Shown one piece after another: positions 1 to 10,984 of a stretch of 64,000 nt of DNA. Where the stretch lies: assembly GCF_028369105.1 (NCBI RefSeq), contig NZ_JAQNDO010000001.1, positions 7,100,501 to 7,164,500 of the forward strand, written 5' to 3'. The DNA is from Polyangium mundeleinium (GTDB lineage: Bacteria; Myxococcota_A; Polyangia; Polyangiales; Polyangiaceae). The notes under the pieces are model-generated. The model saw only the letters and a list, made by a program, of their open reading frames with translations. It was not told the origin of the DNA and made no database searches. How positions within the stretch are numbered: the first letter of the stretch is position 1; every line of letters starts with the position of its first letter. The translations under genes and the position numbers were made by a program.

Positions 1-590
1 TCAGTCGCTTCGACGTGATCGCGGCGAGCGCGCTTCCGCATAAGGATCCGTGGTCGAAGGTGCGCGTGGCCGGGATGGTCGAGGGATACCGCGAGCGCAT
101 CTTCAAGGGCGGCGGCGGCAAGGTCGCGTTTTTCCACCTCGAAGACACGAGCGGCCGCGTCGAGGTGAAGGTGCGCGACAAGCAGATCGAGACGTACGGC
201 GCGATCCTGCAGGGAACCGACCCGGTCCTCGTCTCGGGCAAAGTGAGTTTTCCGCAGGTGGAGGAAGGCGCCGAGGACGAGCAAGCGGCGCCGCGAGAGC
301 CGACGTTGATGCTCGACGAGGTCGTGCCGCTCGCGGACGCGATCCGCGCGGAGACGAAGAGCGTGCGCATCCGCGTACAAGCCCGGAAGGCGACGCGGGA
401 TCACATCGGCAAGCTACGGGACGTCCTGGCGTCGAGCCGCGGTGTCTGCCCGGTGCACCTCTTGATCCAGCTCGACGACGGCGCCGAGGCGGTGCTCGCG
501 CTCGGGCGTGATCTCACGGTGACGCCGAGCGACGAGATGCTCGCGCGCCTGGAAAAACTCTTCGGCGAGAAGGTCGCGGAGCTGCGCTAA
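1..590 (+). CDS. dnaE: DNA polymerase III alpha subunit, C-terminal fragment (5' end outside window)
   Basis: The frame is open to the left edge, so only about the last 195 residues are present. DnaE is the catalytic subunit of the replicative polymerase. What remains is the C-terminal OB-fold (tRNA anticodon-type) domain, recognisable from VRVAGMVEGYRERIFKGG, AFFHLEDTSGRVEVKV and LMLDEVVPLADA, which align with the DnaE single-strand-binding region. The tail after it resembles the terminal tau-binding part. The polymerase and PHP domains lie upstream. The stop codon overlaps that of the convergent MoxR gene by three bases. PolC can be set aside because its OB domain is N-terminal. Confidence 0.85.
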   Translation, partial: SRFDVIAASALPHKDPWSKVRVAGMVEGYRERIFKGGGGKVAFFHLEDTSGRVEVKVRDKQIETYGAILQGTDPVLVSGKVSFPQVEEGAEDEQAAPREPTLMLDEVVPLADAIRAETKSVRIRVQARKATRDHIGKLRDVLASSRGVCPVHLLIQLDDGAEAVLALGRDLTVTPSDEMLARLEKLFGEKVAELR

Positions 591-1525
591 CCCGACGCCG
601 CCGTGGCCTTCACCATCGTGTCGAGGCGCGGCTCGACCGCGGCCTTGTCTTCCTGGTGCTTGAGCAAGAGGCCGAGCGTGTCGCGCGCGAGGTCCGGCTC
701 GAGCTTGCTCTTGCCGAGCAGGACGAGCGCGCGCGCCCAGTCGAGCGTCTCGCTCACGGCGGGCGCCTTGCGTAGATCCATCTTGCGGAGCTCGCCGATG
801 AACGCGACGAGGTGCGCGGCGAGCGTGTGATCGATGCCGGGGACGACGAGCTCCAGGATGGCGAGCTCGCGCGAGGAGGACGGGTAATCGAGGAAGGCGT
901 GCAGGCATCGCCTACGGAGCGCCTCGGTCATCTCGCGGGTGGCGTTCGTCGTCAGGAGCACGAGCGGAGGGTGCTTGGCGCGGAAGGTGCCGAGCTCAGG
1001 GATGGTGACCTGCAGCTCCGAGAGGATCTCAAGGAGAAACGCCTCGAACTCGGGATCGGCGCGATCGACCTCGTCAAGGAGCAGGACGACGGGAGCTTCG
1101 CTGCGGATCGCGGCGAGCAGGGGGCGGGAGAGGAGGAAGTGCTCGGTGAAGAACGAGGCCTCGCTGCTGGCCACGATCTGCGCGGCTCCGGCGATCGACG
1201 CGCCGTGCGTCTCCGCGGCGATCGCGTCGCGGAGGAGCTGCGTGTAGAGCATCTGCTTGGCGTAGTCCCACTCGTAGAGGGCTTTGGCCTCGTCGAGGCC
1301 CTCGTAACACTGCAACCGGACGAGCGGACGGCCGAGCGCCTGGGCGGCGGCGCGGGCGAGGTCGGTCTTGCCGACCCCCGCGGGCCCTTCGAGCATGAGC
1401 GGGCGCCCCATGCGGAGGGCGAGCCAGAGGGAGAGGGCCGTGGCCGGGTCGCAGAGGTAGCGCGCCGCGCCAAGGGCAGCCGAGAGCGCCTGGGGAGAGG
1501 CGATCGGGTCGGGGGAGGCGGTCAC
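587..1525 (-). CDS. MoxR-family AAA+ ATPase
   Basis: A MoxR-type AAA+ chaperone ATPase of about 312 residues. Walker A is GPAGVGKTDLA, Walker B is VVLLLDEVDRADP, sensor 1 is LLTTNATRE, and a helical lid domain follows. Family members remodel or insert metal cofactors, often with a von Willebrand A partner; no such partner is encoded next door in this window. The frame stays open upstream to 1819, but that part overlaps the divergent gene and reads as non-coding, so I chose the GTG at 1525; the GTG at 1534 is an equal alternative. Family certain, substrate unknown. Confidence 0.85.
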   Translation of the reverse strand: MTASPDPIASPQALSAALGAARYLCDPATALSLWLALRMGRPLMLEGPAGVGKTDLARAAAQALGRPLVRLQCYEGLDEAKALYEWDYAKQMLYTQLLRDAIAAETHGASIAGAAQIVASSEASFFTEHFLLSRPLLAAIRSEAPVVLLLDEVDRADPEFEAFLLEILSELQVTIPELGTFRAKHPPLVLLTTNATREMTEALRRRCLHAFLDYPSSSRELAILELVVPGIDHTLAAHLVAFIGELRKMDLRKAPAVSETLDWARALVLLGKSKLEPDLARDTLGLLLKHQEDKAAVEPRLDTMVKATAASG

Positions 1526-1601
1526 GGGGAGCACGGTAGCATGGCCATCCCCGCGGAATGCCGGGGCATGTCCCGCTCGTGTCCTGCTATAAACCGAGCA
1601 G

Positions 1602-2857
1602 ATGGGCGAGGACGGCCACGATCTCGTGCGCGTGGACGGCACGGGTACGGCGCACCCAGTCGGCAAGCTGGCAAGCCAGCGAATGCGCGCGCGACAAGGC
1701 GCGTTCCGACTGATGCCGGCGCCTGCGCACGTGGTCGTGATGCGACGCGCGGAAGGGGTCGAGGCCGGGAGCTTGCGGCTCTGCGGCGAGATCACGAGCG
1801 CGAGCGCGCTTTGCGACATCGTGTCGATGATCGGCCAGAGCGCGTGGACCGGCGAGCTCGCGATCTACGACGGCGCGACGAACCGAAGCGTCTTCTTCGA
1901 GCACGGCGCGGTGGTGGGCGCGCTGTCGAGCGCCGAAGGCGAGCGGCTCGGCGAGATGCTCTACCGCTACGGCGCGCTCTCGCTGGAGCAGCTGCAAGAG
2001 GTGGCGAGGGCCGTGACGGGCGACGTGCGCTTCGGCGAGATGGCGGTGCGCATGGGGCACATCTCGCGCGAGATGTTGTTCCAGCTCATGGGCCGGCAGG
2101 TCGAGGAGATCGTCTACGCGGTGATGCGTGCCGAGAGCGGGATGTTCTACTTCCTCGATCGTTTCGACGAGGCGCGGCTGACGTCGCGGCAGAACCTGCC
2201 CGTGAGCGGCCTCTTGATGGAAGCGGTGCGGCGCATGGACGAGATGCGCTACTTCCGCGAGCGCATTCCCTCCGCCGAACACGTGCCGGATCGCGTGCCG
2301 GATCGGCCTCCGCCGACCGAAGGCGACGTCGTGCAGATCTACGCGGCGATCGACGGGGTGCGATCCGTGGCCGACATCTGCCGCGCGGTGGGGCAGGGGG
2401 AGTTCGAGGTCACGCGGCAGATCTTCCAGCTCGTGCAAGGAGGCTGCGTGACGGTGCGCGCGCCGCGGCCCACGGGGCCAGCCGCGATCGTGGCGCTCTT
2501 CAACGAGGCGATGTCGATGGTGATGCGTGAGGTCGACGCCGTGAAGCGAGGCGACGAGGTCCGGCAGCACCTCGCCTCGTTCGCGACAGGCGCGGGCATC
2601 TACGACGCGCTCTTCATGCGCGCCGGGCCCAAGCCGGACGGCACGCTCGACGACGGGCAGATCATCGAGAACGTGGCGATGCTCGTCGGCCCGGATCAAG
2701 CCGAGGCGATGCTGGCGCAGTGGCTCTACGACTACGTGTCGTTCGCGATCTTCATCGCGGAACCGGTGCTGCGCGAGGTGTCGACGCGCAGCGGGGCAGG
2801 GGCGCCGCTGCTCGCGAAGAGCGTGGCCGACATCATCGCGCCGCTCGCGCCCTCCCA

Positions 2858-2861
<4 letters not shown>
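1602..2861 (+). CDS. DUF4388 domain protein
   Basis: The segment from SLRLCGEITSASALCDIVS through WTGELAIYDG, RSVFFEHGAVVGA and LGEMLYRYGALS is a DUF4388 (PATAN-like) domain, a module common in myxobacterial signalling proteins and often found with receiver domains or kinases. A second helical region near residues 230-290 may be a degenerate repeat. No membrane segment or enzyme motif is seen. The start is uncertain: a TATAAA at 1588-1593 sits so close to the ATG at 1602 that this start would be nearly leaderless, and ATGs at 1683, 1713 and 1740 are in frame without a clear Shine-Dalgarno. Function unknown, probably cytoplasmic regulation. Confidence 0.7.
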
Positions 2862-4381
<1,520 letters not shown>

Positions 4382-4445
4382 ACCTGCCTCCCGTCGGGGC
4401 AGGAAGCACTGGCGCGCCGGCCGAGGAACGGCTACGGAGCGCGGG

Positions 4446-5300
4446 ATGGGCAAGGTCTGCGGTTCGACGTCTTCGAGGCCCTCGGCGCGGTTCGCCCGAG
4501 CGCTCGGCTTCGTCGTGCCCCTTCTTCTCCTCGCGGCCGCGGGCTGCGATCTCCAGGTCGGCGACGGGCGCAAGGCGACCCTCACCTACACGGACGACGC
4601 GCGCGCCGCCTACGAGGAGGCGATGCGCTCGTACCGCAGCAAGTCCTGGGAAGACGCGCGCGCCCTGTTCGCCGAGGTGCGCAAGCTCTTCCCGTACAGC
4701 CGGTACGCGACGCTCGCGGAGCTGCGCATCGCCGACGTCGAGTTCGAGCAGGAGAAATACGCGGACGCCGTCTCGGCCTACCGCGAGTTCATCCAGAACC
4801 ACCGCACGGATCGCGACGTCGAGTACGCGCGCTACCGCATCGCGAAATCGCTCTTCCGCGACATCGACGACACGTTCCTCCTTCCGCCGCAGGAAGAGCG
4901 TGATCAAGGCACGGCGCTCGAAGCCTACCGCGAGCTCGGCGCGTTCCTGCGCGACAACCCGCGGAGCCGCTACTCGGAGGACGTGCGCAAGATGCACCAG
5001 GCCGTGCAGGGCCGGCTCATGCGGCACGAGCTCTACGTGGCGCGCTTTTACCTGCGGCAGGACATCTACCCGGCGACGATCGCGCGGATCGATCACGCGC
5101 TGAAGCTTTTCCCCGGTTCGGCGCTCGAACCCGAAGCGCTCGTGCTCAAGGGCGAGACGCTGATGCGGATGGACAAACTCGACGACGCGCGCGCCGTCTT
5201 CCAGAAGGTGCTCGACGAGTACGGCGGGCCCTTCGCCGTGACGGCGAAGCGGTTCCTCTCGGAGCTCGACGCGCAAAAAGCGGGCAAGCAGGGAACCTAG
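4446..5300 (+). CDS. bamD: BamD/ComL-like TPR lipoprotein
   Basis: A 284-residue lipoprotein. The signal peptide ends in the lipobox LLAAAGC with the lipid-modified cysteine at residue 34. TPR-type helices follow (AAYEEAMRSYRSKSWEDARA, FAEVRKLFPYSRYA, YREFIQNH), the arrangement of BamD, an outer-membrane assembly factor that recruits BamA to incoming beta-barrel proteins. Length fits the family. BamD is essential in many Gram-negatives, and a BamB-like lipoprotein is encoded 6 kb downstream. The start ATG at 4446 has GGAG just upstream and places the signal peptide at the N-terminus. The main alternative is a generic TPR lipoprotein. Confidence 0.8.
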   Translation: MGKVCGSTSSRPSARFARALGFVVPLLLLAAAGCDLQVGDGRKATLTYTDDARAAYEEAMRSYRSKSWEDARALFAEVRKLFPYSRYATLAELRIADVEFEQEKYADAVSAYREFIQNHRTDRDVEYARYRIAKSLFRDIDDTFLLPPQEERDQGTALEAYRELGAFLRDNPRSRYSEDVRKMHQAVQGRLMRHELYVARFYLRQDIYPATIARIDHALKLFPGSALEPEALVLKGETLMRMDKLDDARAVFQKVLDEYGGPFAVTAKRFLSELDAQKAGKQGT

Positions 5301-5305
5301 TTCGG

Positions 5306-5638
5306 ATGGACGCGTCGCAGAGACGCCCCACGGCGGGCGTGCGGTACGCGCTCGCGCGCGGCGAGGGCGAGGAGGAAGGGGCGGGCGTGACCTACCGCGG
5401 GTTCGCGCACTTGCCCGACGTGGACCTGCCGCTCGAAATCCGCGTCGAGCCAACAAGCGAGGGCGGCGCGGAAGGCCGAGCGAACGTGGCGGCGCGGATC
5501 GAGGGCGCAGCCGTTGGGGTGGACGTCGCGGGCCTGGAGAAAGCGGGCGCGGCGCTGGTCAAGGCGGCCCTGCGCGCGGCGCGTGACGCCGGCAGGCCGA
5601 TGCCGCGGCGGATCGTACGCTGGCGCGGCCCGAGCTGA
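5306..5638 (+). CDS. small hypothetical protein
   Basis: A 110-residue protein starting 5 bp after bamD, so probably co-transcribed with it. The first half contains a beta-strand-rich stretch (VTYRGFAHLPDVDLPLEIRV) and the second half alternates Ala/Gly-rich and hydrophobic segments ending in a basic tail (RRIVRWRGPS). There is no signal peptide, membrane segment or recognisable motif. Codon bias is consistent with real coding. I do not recognise a family. Confidence 0.55.
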   Translation: MDASQRRPTAGVRYALARGEGEEEGAGVTYRGFAHLPDVDLPLEIRVEPTSEGGAEGRANVAARIEGAAVGVDVAGLEKAGAALVKAALRAARDAGRPMPRRIVRWRGPS

Positions 5639-5726
5639 CGGGGTGGGCGCGGCGTTGGCGTGAACATGCTAAAGGGGATCGAAGGTTCGGCTCGGCGTGT
5701 CCGAGCGTCGTTTTCGAGGTGTTGCG

Positions 5727-6203
5727 ATGTCTGAAAAGGTGCCCATGACGCCCGAAGGGCAAGCTCGGCTGCGCGAGGAGCTCGAGCGGCTCAAGAAGAT
5801 CGAGCTCCCGCAGGTGGTCAAGGACATCAGCGTGGCCCGTGATCACGGCGATCTGTCGGAGAACGCCGAGTACCACGCCGCGAAGGAGCGTCAGGGGCTC
5901 ATCGTCGCGCGGATCACGTTCATCGAGCAAACGCTGAGCCGCGCGGAGGTCATCGACCCGAGCAAGCTGAGCGGCAGCAAGATCCAGTTCGGCGCCCGCG
6001 TGAAGCTCATGAACGTCGATTCGGACGAGGAAGTCGTCTACCAGATCGTCGGCCCCGAAGAAGCGGACATCAAGCAGAACCGCATCTCGGTGTCCTCCCC
6101 GCTCGCGCGCGGGCTCATCGGCCGCGAGGTCGGCGAGGAGGTCCGCGTCGTCATGCCGGCCGGGCCGCGCACCTACGAGATCCTCGAGATCATCTACGCA
6201 TGA
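5727..6203 (+). CDS. greA: transcription elongation factor GreA
   Basis: A 158-residue GreA, the usual length. It rescues backtracked RNA polymerase by stimulating transcript cleavage through the secondary channel. The N-terminal coiled coil carries the acidic tip ARDHGDLSENAEYHAAKE with the catalytic Asp and Glu present, and the C-terminal FKBP-like domain contains ISVSSPLARGLIGREVG. An in-frame start lies 30 bases upstream, but the ATG at 5727 gives standard family length and has GAGG about 7 bases before it. The stop overlaps the start of the next gene (ATGA), so the two are translationally coupled. Confidence 0.96.
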   Translation: MSEKVPMTPEGQARLREELERLKKIELPQVVKDISVARDHGDLSENAEYHAAKERQGLIVARITFIEQTLSRAEVIDPSKLSGSKIQFGARVKLMNVDSDEEVVYQIVGPEEADIKQNRISVSSPLARGLIGREVGEEVRVVMPAGPRTYEILEIIYA

Positions 6204-9200
6204 CGAACCGCGGCGGGGAGGGCGCACACGTCCCGCCCGCCGCGCCTCGACCGAGCCGCGCAAAGGGTCGGCTCGCGGTCTCGGCGCCCAAGCCGGACCG
6301 GGACGGCACGAGCGTGGTGCGGACGCGCGCGCGGACGCGGGATCTTCCGCTCGGATGGCGGATCGCCGACGGCTATCTCGCGATCGGCGTGTTCCTGCTG
6401 ATCGAGCTCGTCGTCATCGGCGTCGTCTTCCGGCGTGAGCTCGTCGGGCTGCACGAGCTCACGCTCGCGCTCGGAAAACTGTGGCCGATCGCGTTCGCGG
6501 CGGCCGCGCCGGTCGCGGCGATCGGCGGGGTCGTCGTCGAGCTCGCGCGCCATGCAGAAGGACGCTGGGGCAGGGGCGGTTTCGCGCTCGCCGCGGCAGG
6601 TTTTGCCGGTGCCGTGGCGTTTGGCGTGTCCACGGGGCGCCTCCTGTCCGGGTCTCTCCGCGCGCCGTTCGTGGGGATCGTCGCGGCCGTCGCGTTCGCC
6701 GGCGTGTTCGTGATCGGGCCGGTCGTGGCGCGGGCGCTCGCGCCGAAGCCGCGACGCACGTTTGGCCTGGGCGTCTTTCTCGGCGTGATCGCGCTGCTTG
6801 TCGTGATCGAGCTCGTCAACCTGCTGGTCCTGCCGCGCCTTTATCCGGCGTTCCACCGTGGCCTCGCGCTCCTCGCGCTCCTCGTCGCGCCGTTCGCCAC
6901 CGTCGCGTGGGACGCGCCGCGACGAACGCGACCAGGAAGCACGGACGATCCGGAAGGGCCGATCGCGCCCGTCGGCATGAAGCTCGCTCGCGCGGCGCTC
7001 GCGCTCGGCTTGTTCGCTTTGTCCGCGGCGGCATCGCCCTCGGCGGCGGAGCGGCTCGCGCCCGCGGACAACGTGCGGCTCGTGTACCTGACGCGCGCGC
7101 CGGTGCTCGCGAACGCCGTGGAGATCGCGGCCGCGCTCTCGCCGCCGCCGCCGCTCGACGACGCGCCGCTCGTCATGAATGAGGGGCAGGCGGGGCACGC
7201 GGTGGATCTCGCGGGCCGCGACATCGTGCTCGTCACGATCGACGCGCTGCGCGCCGATCACGTCGGCGCCTACGGGTATGGGCGCAAGACCACGCCGACG
7301 ATCGACGCGCTCGCGGCCGAGGGTGTGGTCTTCGAACGGGCCTACACGCCGACGCCGCACACCTCGTACGCCGTCACCTCGCTGATGACGGGCAAGTACA
7401 TCCGCCCGCTCGTGTTGCAAGGACTCGGCGGCGACTCCGAGACGTGGGCCGGGCAGATCCGCCGTTACGGCTACAAGACCGCGGCCTTCTTCCCGCCGGC
7501 GGTCTTTTTCATCGACGCCGAGCGCTTCGGCTCGATCCGCGAGCGTGGACTCGACTTCGAGTACCGCAAGGTCGAGTTCGCGAGCGCCGAGCGCCGCGCC
7601 AAGCAGGTCGAGTCGTACCTCGACGGCGTCGACAAGAACGCCCGCGTCTTCATGTGGGTACACCTCTTCGAGCCGCACGAGCCTTACGAGACGCACCCCG
7701 AGCACGACTTCGGCGATCGCGACATCGATCGCTATGACGCGGAGATCGCCGCGGCGGACGCGGGCCTCGGCTCGATCCTCGCCACAGTACGCGCGCGTCG
7801 GCCGGGCGCGGTGGTGATCGTGAGCGCCGATCACGGCGAGGAGTTCCAGGATCACGGCGGCCGGTACCACGGCACCACGGTCTACGAGGAGCAGGTCCGC
7901 GTGCCGCTCGTGGTGCATGCGCCGGGGCTCTTCGCGCCGCGGCGCGTGTCCGCTCCGGTGCAGCTCGTCGATCTGCTGCCGACGGTGCTCTCGGGGCTCG
8001 ACATCCCGCGGCCGGCACGCGTGCGCGGCGCGGATCTCGGGCGCGCGCTCGTGGGGACGGCCACGAGCCCGGAGGACGCTCGCGGCTTCGCGTTCGCCGA
8101 GACGGAGACGATGACCATGCTGGCGCGTGGGCCCCTCCGGCTCGTTTGTGCTCGAAGGATCGGCGCGTGCGCGCTCTACGACGTGGAGCGGGATCCGACC
8201 CAGACGCGGGATCTCTCGGGCGCGCGCGCCGCTGACATGGCTGACATGCGCACCGAGCTCCGCGGCGTGGAGGCCTCGCACGGGCGGTACGAGATCGCGG
8301 GGTTGCGCAGCGAGGGCAAGGGCTGGCCCGAGGCGCTCCGGCGCGGGATCGCGGGGGATGCGGACGCGGCGCTCGACGTGGCCGCGCTGCTCGACGACGC
8401 AGACGTGCTCATCCGGCGCAAGGCCGCCGAGGTTCTGTTTGATCTCCAACGGCCCGAGGTCTCGCCGACGATGCGGCTCGCGCTCGTGCGGGACGAGGAC
8501 GACGAAGTGCGGCGCTGGTCGGCGCTCACGCTGACGAGGCTCGGCGAGGGAGCGCCGCGCACGCGCGAGCTGCTCGAAGATCGGGATCCCCGGTGGCGGC
8601 GCCTCGCGGCGCTCGCGCTCGCCGAGGGCGGAGACGGCCGCGGGGAGGACGATCTCGTGGCGTGGTTCCGCGAGGCGTACGGCAAGCGCGCGCAGAAGCG
8701 CGAGGTCATCCCGTTCGAACGGGCGAAGGAGATCGTCGCAGCGCTCGCGAAGATCCGCGCCAAGTCCGCGCTGCCCACGCTCATCACGGCGCTTGACGAC
8801 GTCCGCCTGCGGCCACACGTGGCCGAGGCGCTCGCTGCGATCGGCCAGGACGCGGCCCGCCCCGCGCTCGCCGAGCACCTCGCGACCGAACGCTACCAGC
8901 ACGCGCGTGTCGCGCTCTCCGAAGCGCTCGTCACGCTCGGCGCCGGCCCCGAGCTCCGCGCCCCGCTCATCCGGCTGCTCGGCGTGCCCGACCCGCTGCC
9001 GAACGGCCTGCGGATCGCGCTTCAAGCGGACGTGCTCGAGCTCGTCGGCGGCCCGCGGGATCGCGATTTGGAGAAACTCCGGCGGTTCGCACGGAGCGGC
9101 GTCGCGGTCGGCATGGTCGTGCCGAAGTCCGACGGCGGCGGCGATGCGCTGCGCGTCCTCTGCCGCGTGCGTTCAAACGACGACCGGCCCGGCGAGATCC

Positions 9201-9541
9201 GCTTCGGCGTGGGGACGCGCCGCCTCGTGAGCAGCGGCGATCGCGAGACGGGCGGCCTCGTTCCCAAGCGCGCGCCCGAGCTCGATGCGCGCACCGCGGC
9301 GACGCTCTACGTCCCGCCGGGCGACAAGCCGCAAGAGGTCTTCGCGCCGCTGCCCGCGGCGGTGAAGGTGCGCCCCGGTCAGCACGGCGAGTTCGTCGTC
9401 TACGCGACGCAAAACGTGGAGCTCTCGGCCTGCGCGGTCGTCCCGCTCGTCGCCGAGCTGCCTCCGCCGCCGCCCGAGCCGTGGACGCCCGAAGAGGGCG
9501 GGGAAGGCTCGTCCGACGGGGATCCTCCGCGAAATCCGTGA
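6200..9541 (+). CDS. membrane-anchored alkaline-phosphatase/sulfatase-fold protein with HEAT repeats
   Basis: 1113 residues. The N-terminal part holds about six membrane segments (roughly 58-237) plus a seventh hydrophobic stretch near 260-280. A sulfatase-fold domain follows (about 340-680) with the metal ligand in VTIDALRADH (Asp348) and SADHGEEFQDHG. HEAT-like repeats occupy about 730-1000, then a Pro-rich tail. Where arylsulfatases have the formylglycine Cys/Ser of C-x-P-S-R, this protein reads HTSYAVTSLMTG, placing Thr388 at the nucleophile position. Threonine is the nucleophile of LtaS and phosphoethanolamine transferases, so transfer of a phospho-group to lipid or glycan is a fair inference. 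It overlaps greA by 4 bases. Confidence 0.75.
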   Translation: MTNRGGEGAHVPPAAPRPSRAKGRLAVSAPKPDRDGTSVVRTRARTRDLPLGWRIADGYLAIGVFLLIELVVIGVVFRRELVGLHELTLALGKLWPIAFAAAAPVAAIGGVVVELARHAEGRWGRGGFALAAAGFAGAVAFGVSTGRLLSGSLRAPFVGIVAAVAFAGVFVIGPVVARALAPKPRRTFGLGVFLGVIALLVVIELVNLLVLPRLYPAFHRGLALLALLVAPFATVAWDAPRRTRPGSTDDPEGPIAPVGMKLARAALALGLFALSAAASPSAAERLAPADNVRLVYLTRAPVLANAVEIAAALSPPPPLDDAPLVMNEGQAGHAVDLAGRDIVLVTIDALRADHVGAYGYGRKTTPTIDALAAEGVVFERAYTPTPHTSYAVTSLMTGKYIRPLVLQGLGGDSETWAGQIRRYGYKTAAFFPPAVFFIDAERFGSIRERGLDFEYRKVEFASAERRAKQVESYLDGVDKNARVFMWVHLFEPHEPYETHPEHDFGDRDIDRYDAEIAAADAGLGSILATVRARRPGAVVIVSADHGEEFQDHGGRYHGTTVYEEQVRVPLVVHAPGLFAPRRVSAPVQLVDLLPTVLSGLDIPRPARVRGADLGRALVGTATSPEDARGFAFAETETMTMLARGPLRLVCARRIGACALYDVERDPTQTRDLSGARAADMADMRTELRGVEASHGRYEIAGLRSEGKGWPEALRRGIAGDADAALDVAALLDDADVLIRRKAAEVLFDLQRPEVSPTMRLALVRDEDDEVRRWSALTLTRLGEGAPRTRELLEDRDPRWRRLAALALAEGGDGRGEDDLVAWFREAYGKRAQKREVIPFERAKEIVAALAKIRAKSALPTLITALDDVRLRPHVAEALAAIGQDAARPALAEHLATERYQHARVALSEALVTLGAGPELRAPLIRLLGVPDPLPNGLRIALQADVLELVGGPRDRDLEKLRRFARSGVAVGMVVPKSDGGGDALRVLCRVRSNDDRPGEIRFGVGTRRLVSSGDRETGGLVPKRAPELDARTAATLYVPPGDKPQEVFAPLPAAVKVRPGQHGEFVVYATQNVELSACAVVPLVAELPPPPPEPWTPEEGGEGSSDGDPPRNP

Positions 9542-9664
9542 CTTTTGTCACGAACGGGCAGGGGACGGAGGCGCCGAGCGTGGCCCCCGGACGACCGCGG
9601 AAGTCCCGCGGAAACCGCGATGAGGCCGATTGACGCCGGGGGCGGCGCGGCTAGAGTCCCGGGC

Positions 9665-10984
9665 GTGTCGCGAGAGGACAAGCAGTCGGAAGAGGGCCGC
9701 GCGAAGCGCGAGGACGAGGACGCGCGCGAGGCGGAGACCTCGGGTGACGACGAGCCGTCGAAGGCTCATGCGTCGGAGTCCGAGGACGAAGCCGCGCAGC
9801 GTGTCGCCGCCGCGCTCGGCGTCGCGGGGGAAGAGGACGCCTCGATCGAAGGCGGCGACGCGGCCGCGGAGCCCGACGAGGGCGAGAAGGAAGAAGAGGA
9901 GGCCGCGAAGCCGAACCGCGCGGCGCGCAGGCGGGAAGATGCGCTCGCGCGACGCAAAAAGCGCGTCGGCGGTGCGACAGCCGCGGAGGACGACGCGGCG
10001 CTGCCTCGCGACAAGAACGCGCGCGCCAAGGAGCTCCTGAAGCGGCGCCGCGAGCAGGCGGACGCGGCCGAGCGCCGCCCGGTCGCAAGCTCGCTCGACG
10101 CGGGCGAGATGGTCGACGACGCGCTCGCGCGGAGCGCCTCGGCCGTCACGAAGTGGCTCAAGACGAACGTCGGCGTCCTCCAGTGGGTGGTCCTCGCGGC
10201 GATCGTCGGCGCGGGCGGATATGCCTTCTGGTCGTCGCGCTCCGACAAGAAGCTCGGGGATGCCTCGTCGGATCTCTTCACAGGCGTGGCTGCGAACCGC
10301 GGCCTCGTGATGGAAGAGGACAAACGCCCCGACGATCAGAAAGAGATCGATCCGACGCGCGTCTTCAAGAACGAAGCCGACAAGACGCAGGCCGCGCTCG
10401 ACGCGTACGGCAAGGTCATCGACAAGCACGCCGGCACGGGCGCGGCGCTGCTCGCGCGGCTCGGCCAGGGCGGCACGTACCTCGAAAAACGCGACTGGGA
10501 CAAGGCGATCGAGGCCTACTCGTCCGTGCTCTCGTCGCCGCTCGCGGCCGCGGATCCGGACGTGAAGGGTCGCGCCACCGAAGGCATCGGGTACGCCAAG
10601 GAGGGCAAGGGCGATCTCGACGGCGCGATGGCGAGCTTCAAGGAGCTCGCGGGCATCGACGTCAAGGGATACAAGGACCTCGCGACCTACCACGAGGCAC
10701 GTGTCCTCTTCGCCAAGGGCAACAAGGACAAGGCGAAGGAGGTCCTGAAGCCGCTCGACGAGAAGCTCGCGCTCCCGAGCAAGGAGCCCGAGCCGCTCGA
10801 GTACCTCAAGGGCGCGGTGCACGATCTCATGGTCCAGATCGATCCGGCCGCCGCAGCCGCGCAGCAGCCGGTGTTCGGGGGCGGCGCGCCTGGGGCTTTG
10901 CCCGCCGACATCCAGGAGAAAGCGCGGCGCATGGTCGAGGAGGCCCAAAAGAAGGCGGCCCAGCAGCAGGGCGGGACGCCGTGA
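9665..10984 (+). CDS. membrane-anchored TPR protein (YfgM-like)
   Basis: About 439 residues. A long, highly charged N-terminal region rich in Glu, Asp, Arg and Ala is followed by one membrane segment (WVVLAAIVGAGGYAFW, about 172-190) and a periplasmic TPR region (AALDAYGKVIDKHAGTGAAL, WDKAIEAYSSVLSSPLAA). Single-pass anchor plus TPR directly before a BamB-like gene is the YfgM-BamB arrangement, which links Sec translocation and outer-membrane assembly. The acidic N-terminal extension is not typical of YfgM. The start is uncertain: the GTG at 9665 is preferred over a TTG at 9545 and an ATG at 9620. Its stop overlaps the GTG of the next gene. Confidence 0.7.
   Translation: MSREDKQSEEGRAKREDEDAREAETSGDDEPSKAHASESEDEAAQRVAAALGVAGEEDASIEGGDAAAEPDEGEKEEEEAAKPNRAARRREDALARRKKRVGGATAAEDDAALPRDKNARAKELLKRRREQADAAERRPVASSLDAGEMVDDALARSASAVTKWLKTNVGVLQWVVLAAIVGAGGYAFWSSRSDKKLGDASSDLFTGVAANRGLVMEEDKRPDDQKEIDPTRVFKNEADKTQAALDAYGKVIDKHAGTGAALLARLGQGGTYLEKRDWDKAIEAYSSVLSSPLAAADPDVKGRATEGIGYAKEGKGDLDGAMASFKELAGIDVKGYKDLATYHEARVLFAKGNKDKAKEVLKPLDEKLALPSKEPEPLEYLKGAVHDLMVQIDPAAAAAQQPVFGGGAPGALPADIQEKARRMVEEAQKKAAQQQGGTP

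Noticed and set aside
1588-1602. CTGCT-AGCAG dyad overlapping TATAAA as an operator
   Set aside because: Too short to separate from chance; kept only as a note on the uncertain start of the DUF4388 gene.
812-2530. Long plus-strand frame opposite the MoxR gene
   Set aside because: It is antisense to a clear AAA+ protein and encodes a low-complexity, Arg/Gly-rich sequence typical of GC-rich shadow frames.
6194-9025. 943-residue minus-strand frame
   Set aside because: Fully antisense to the sulfatase-fold gene; sequence is Arg/His-rich without any motif.
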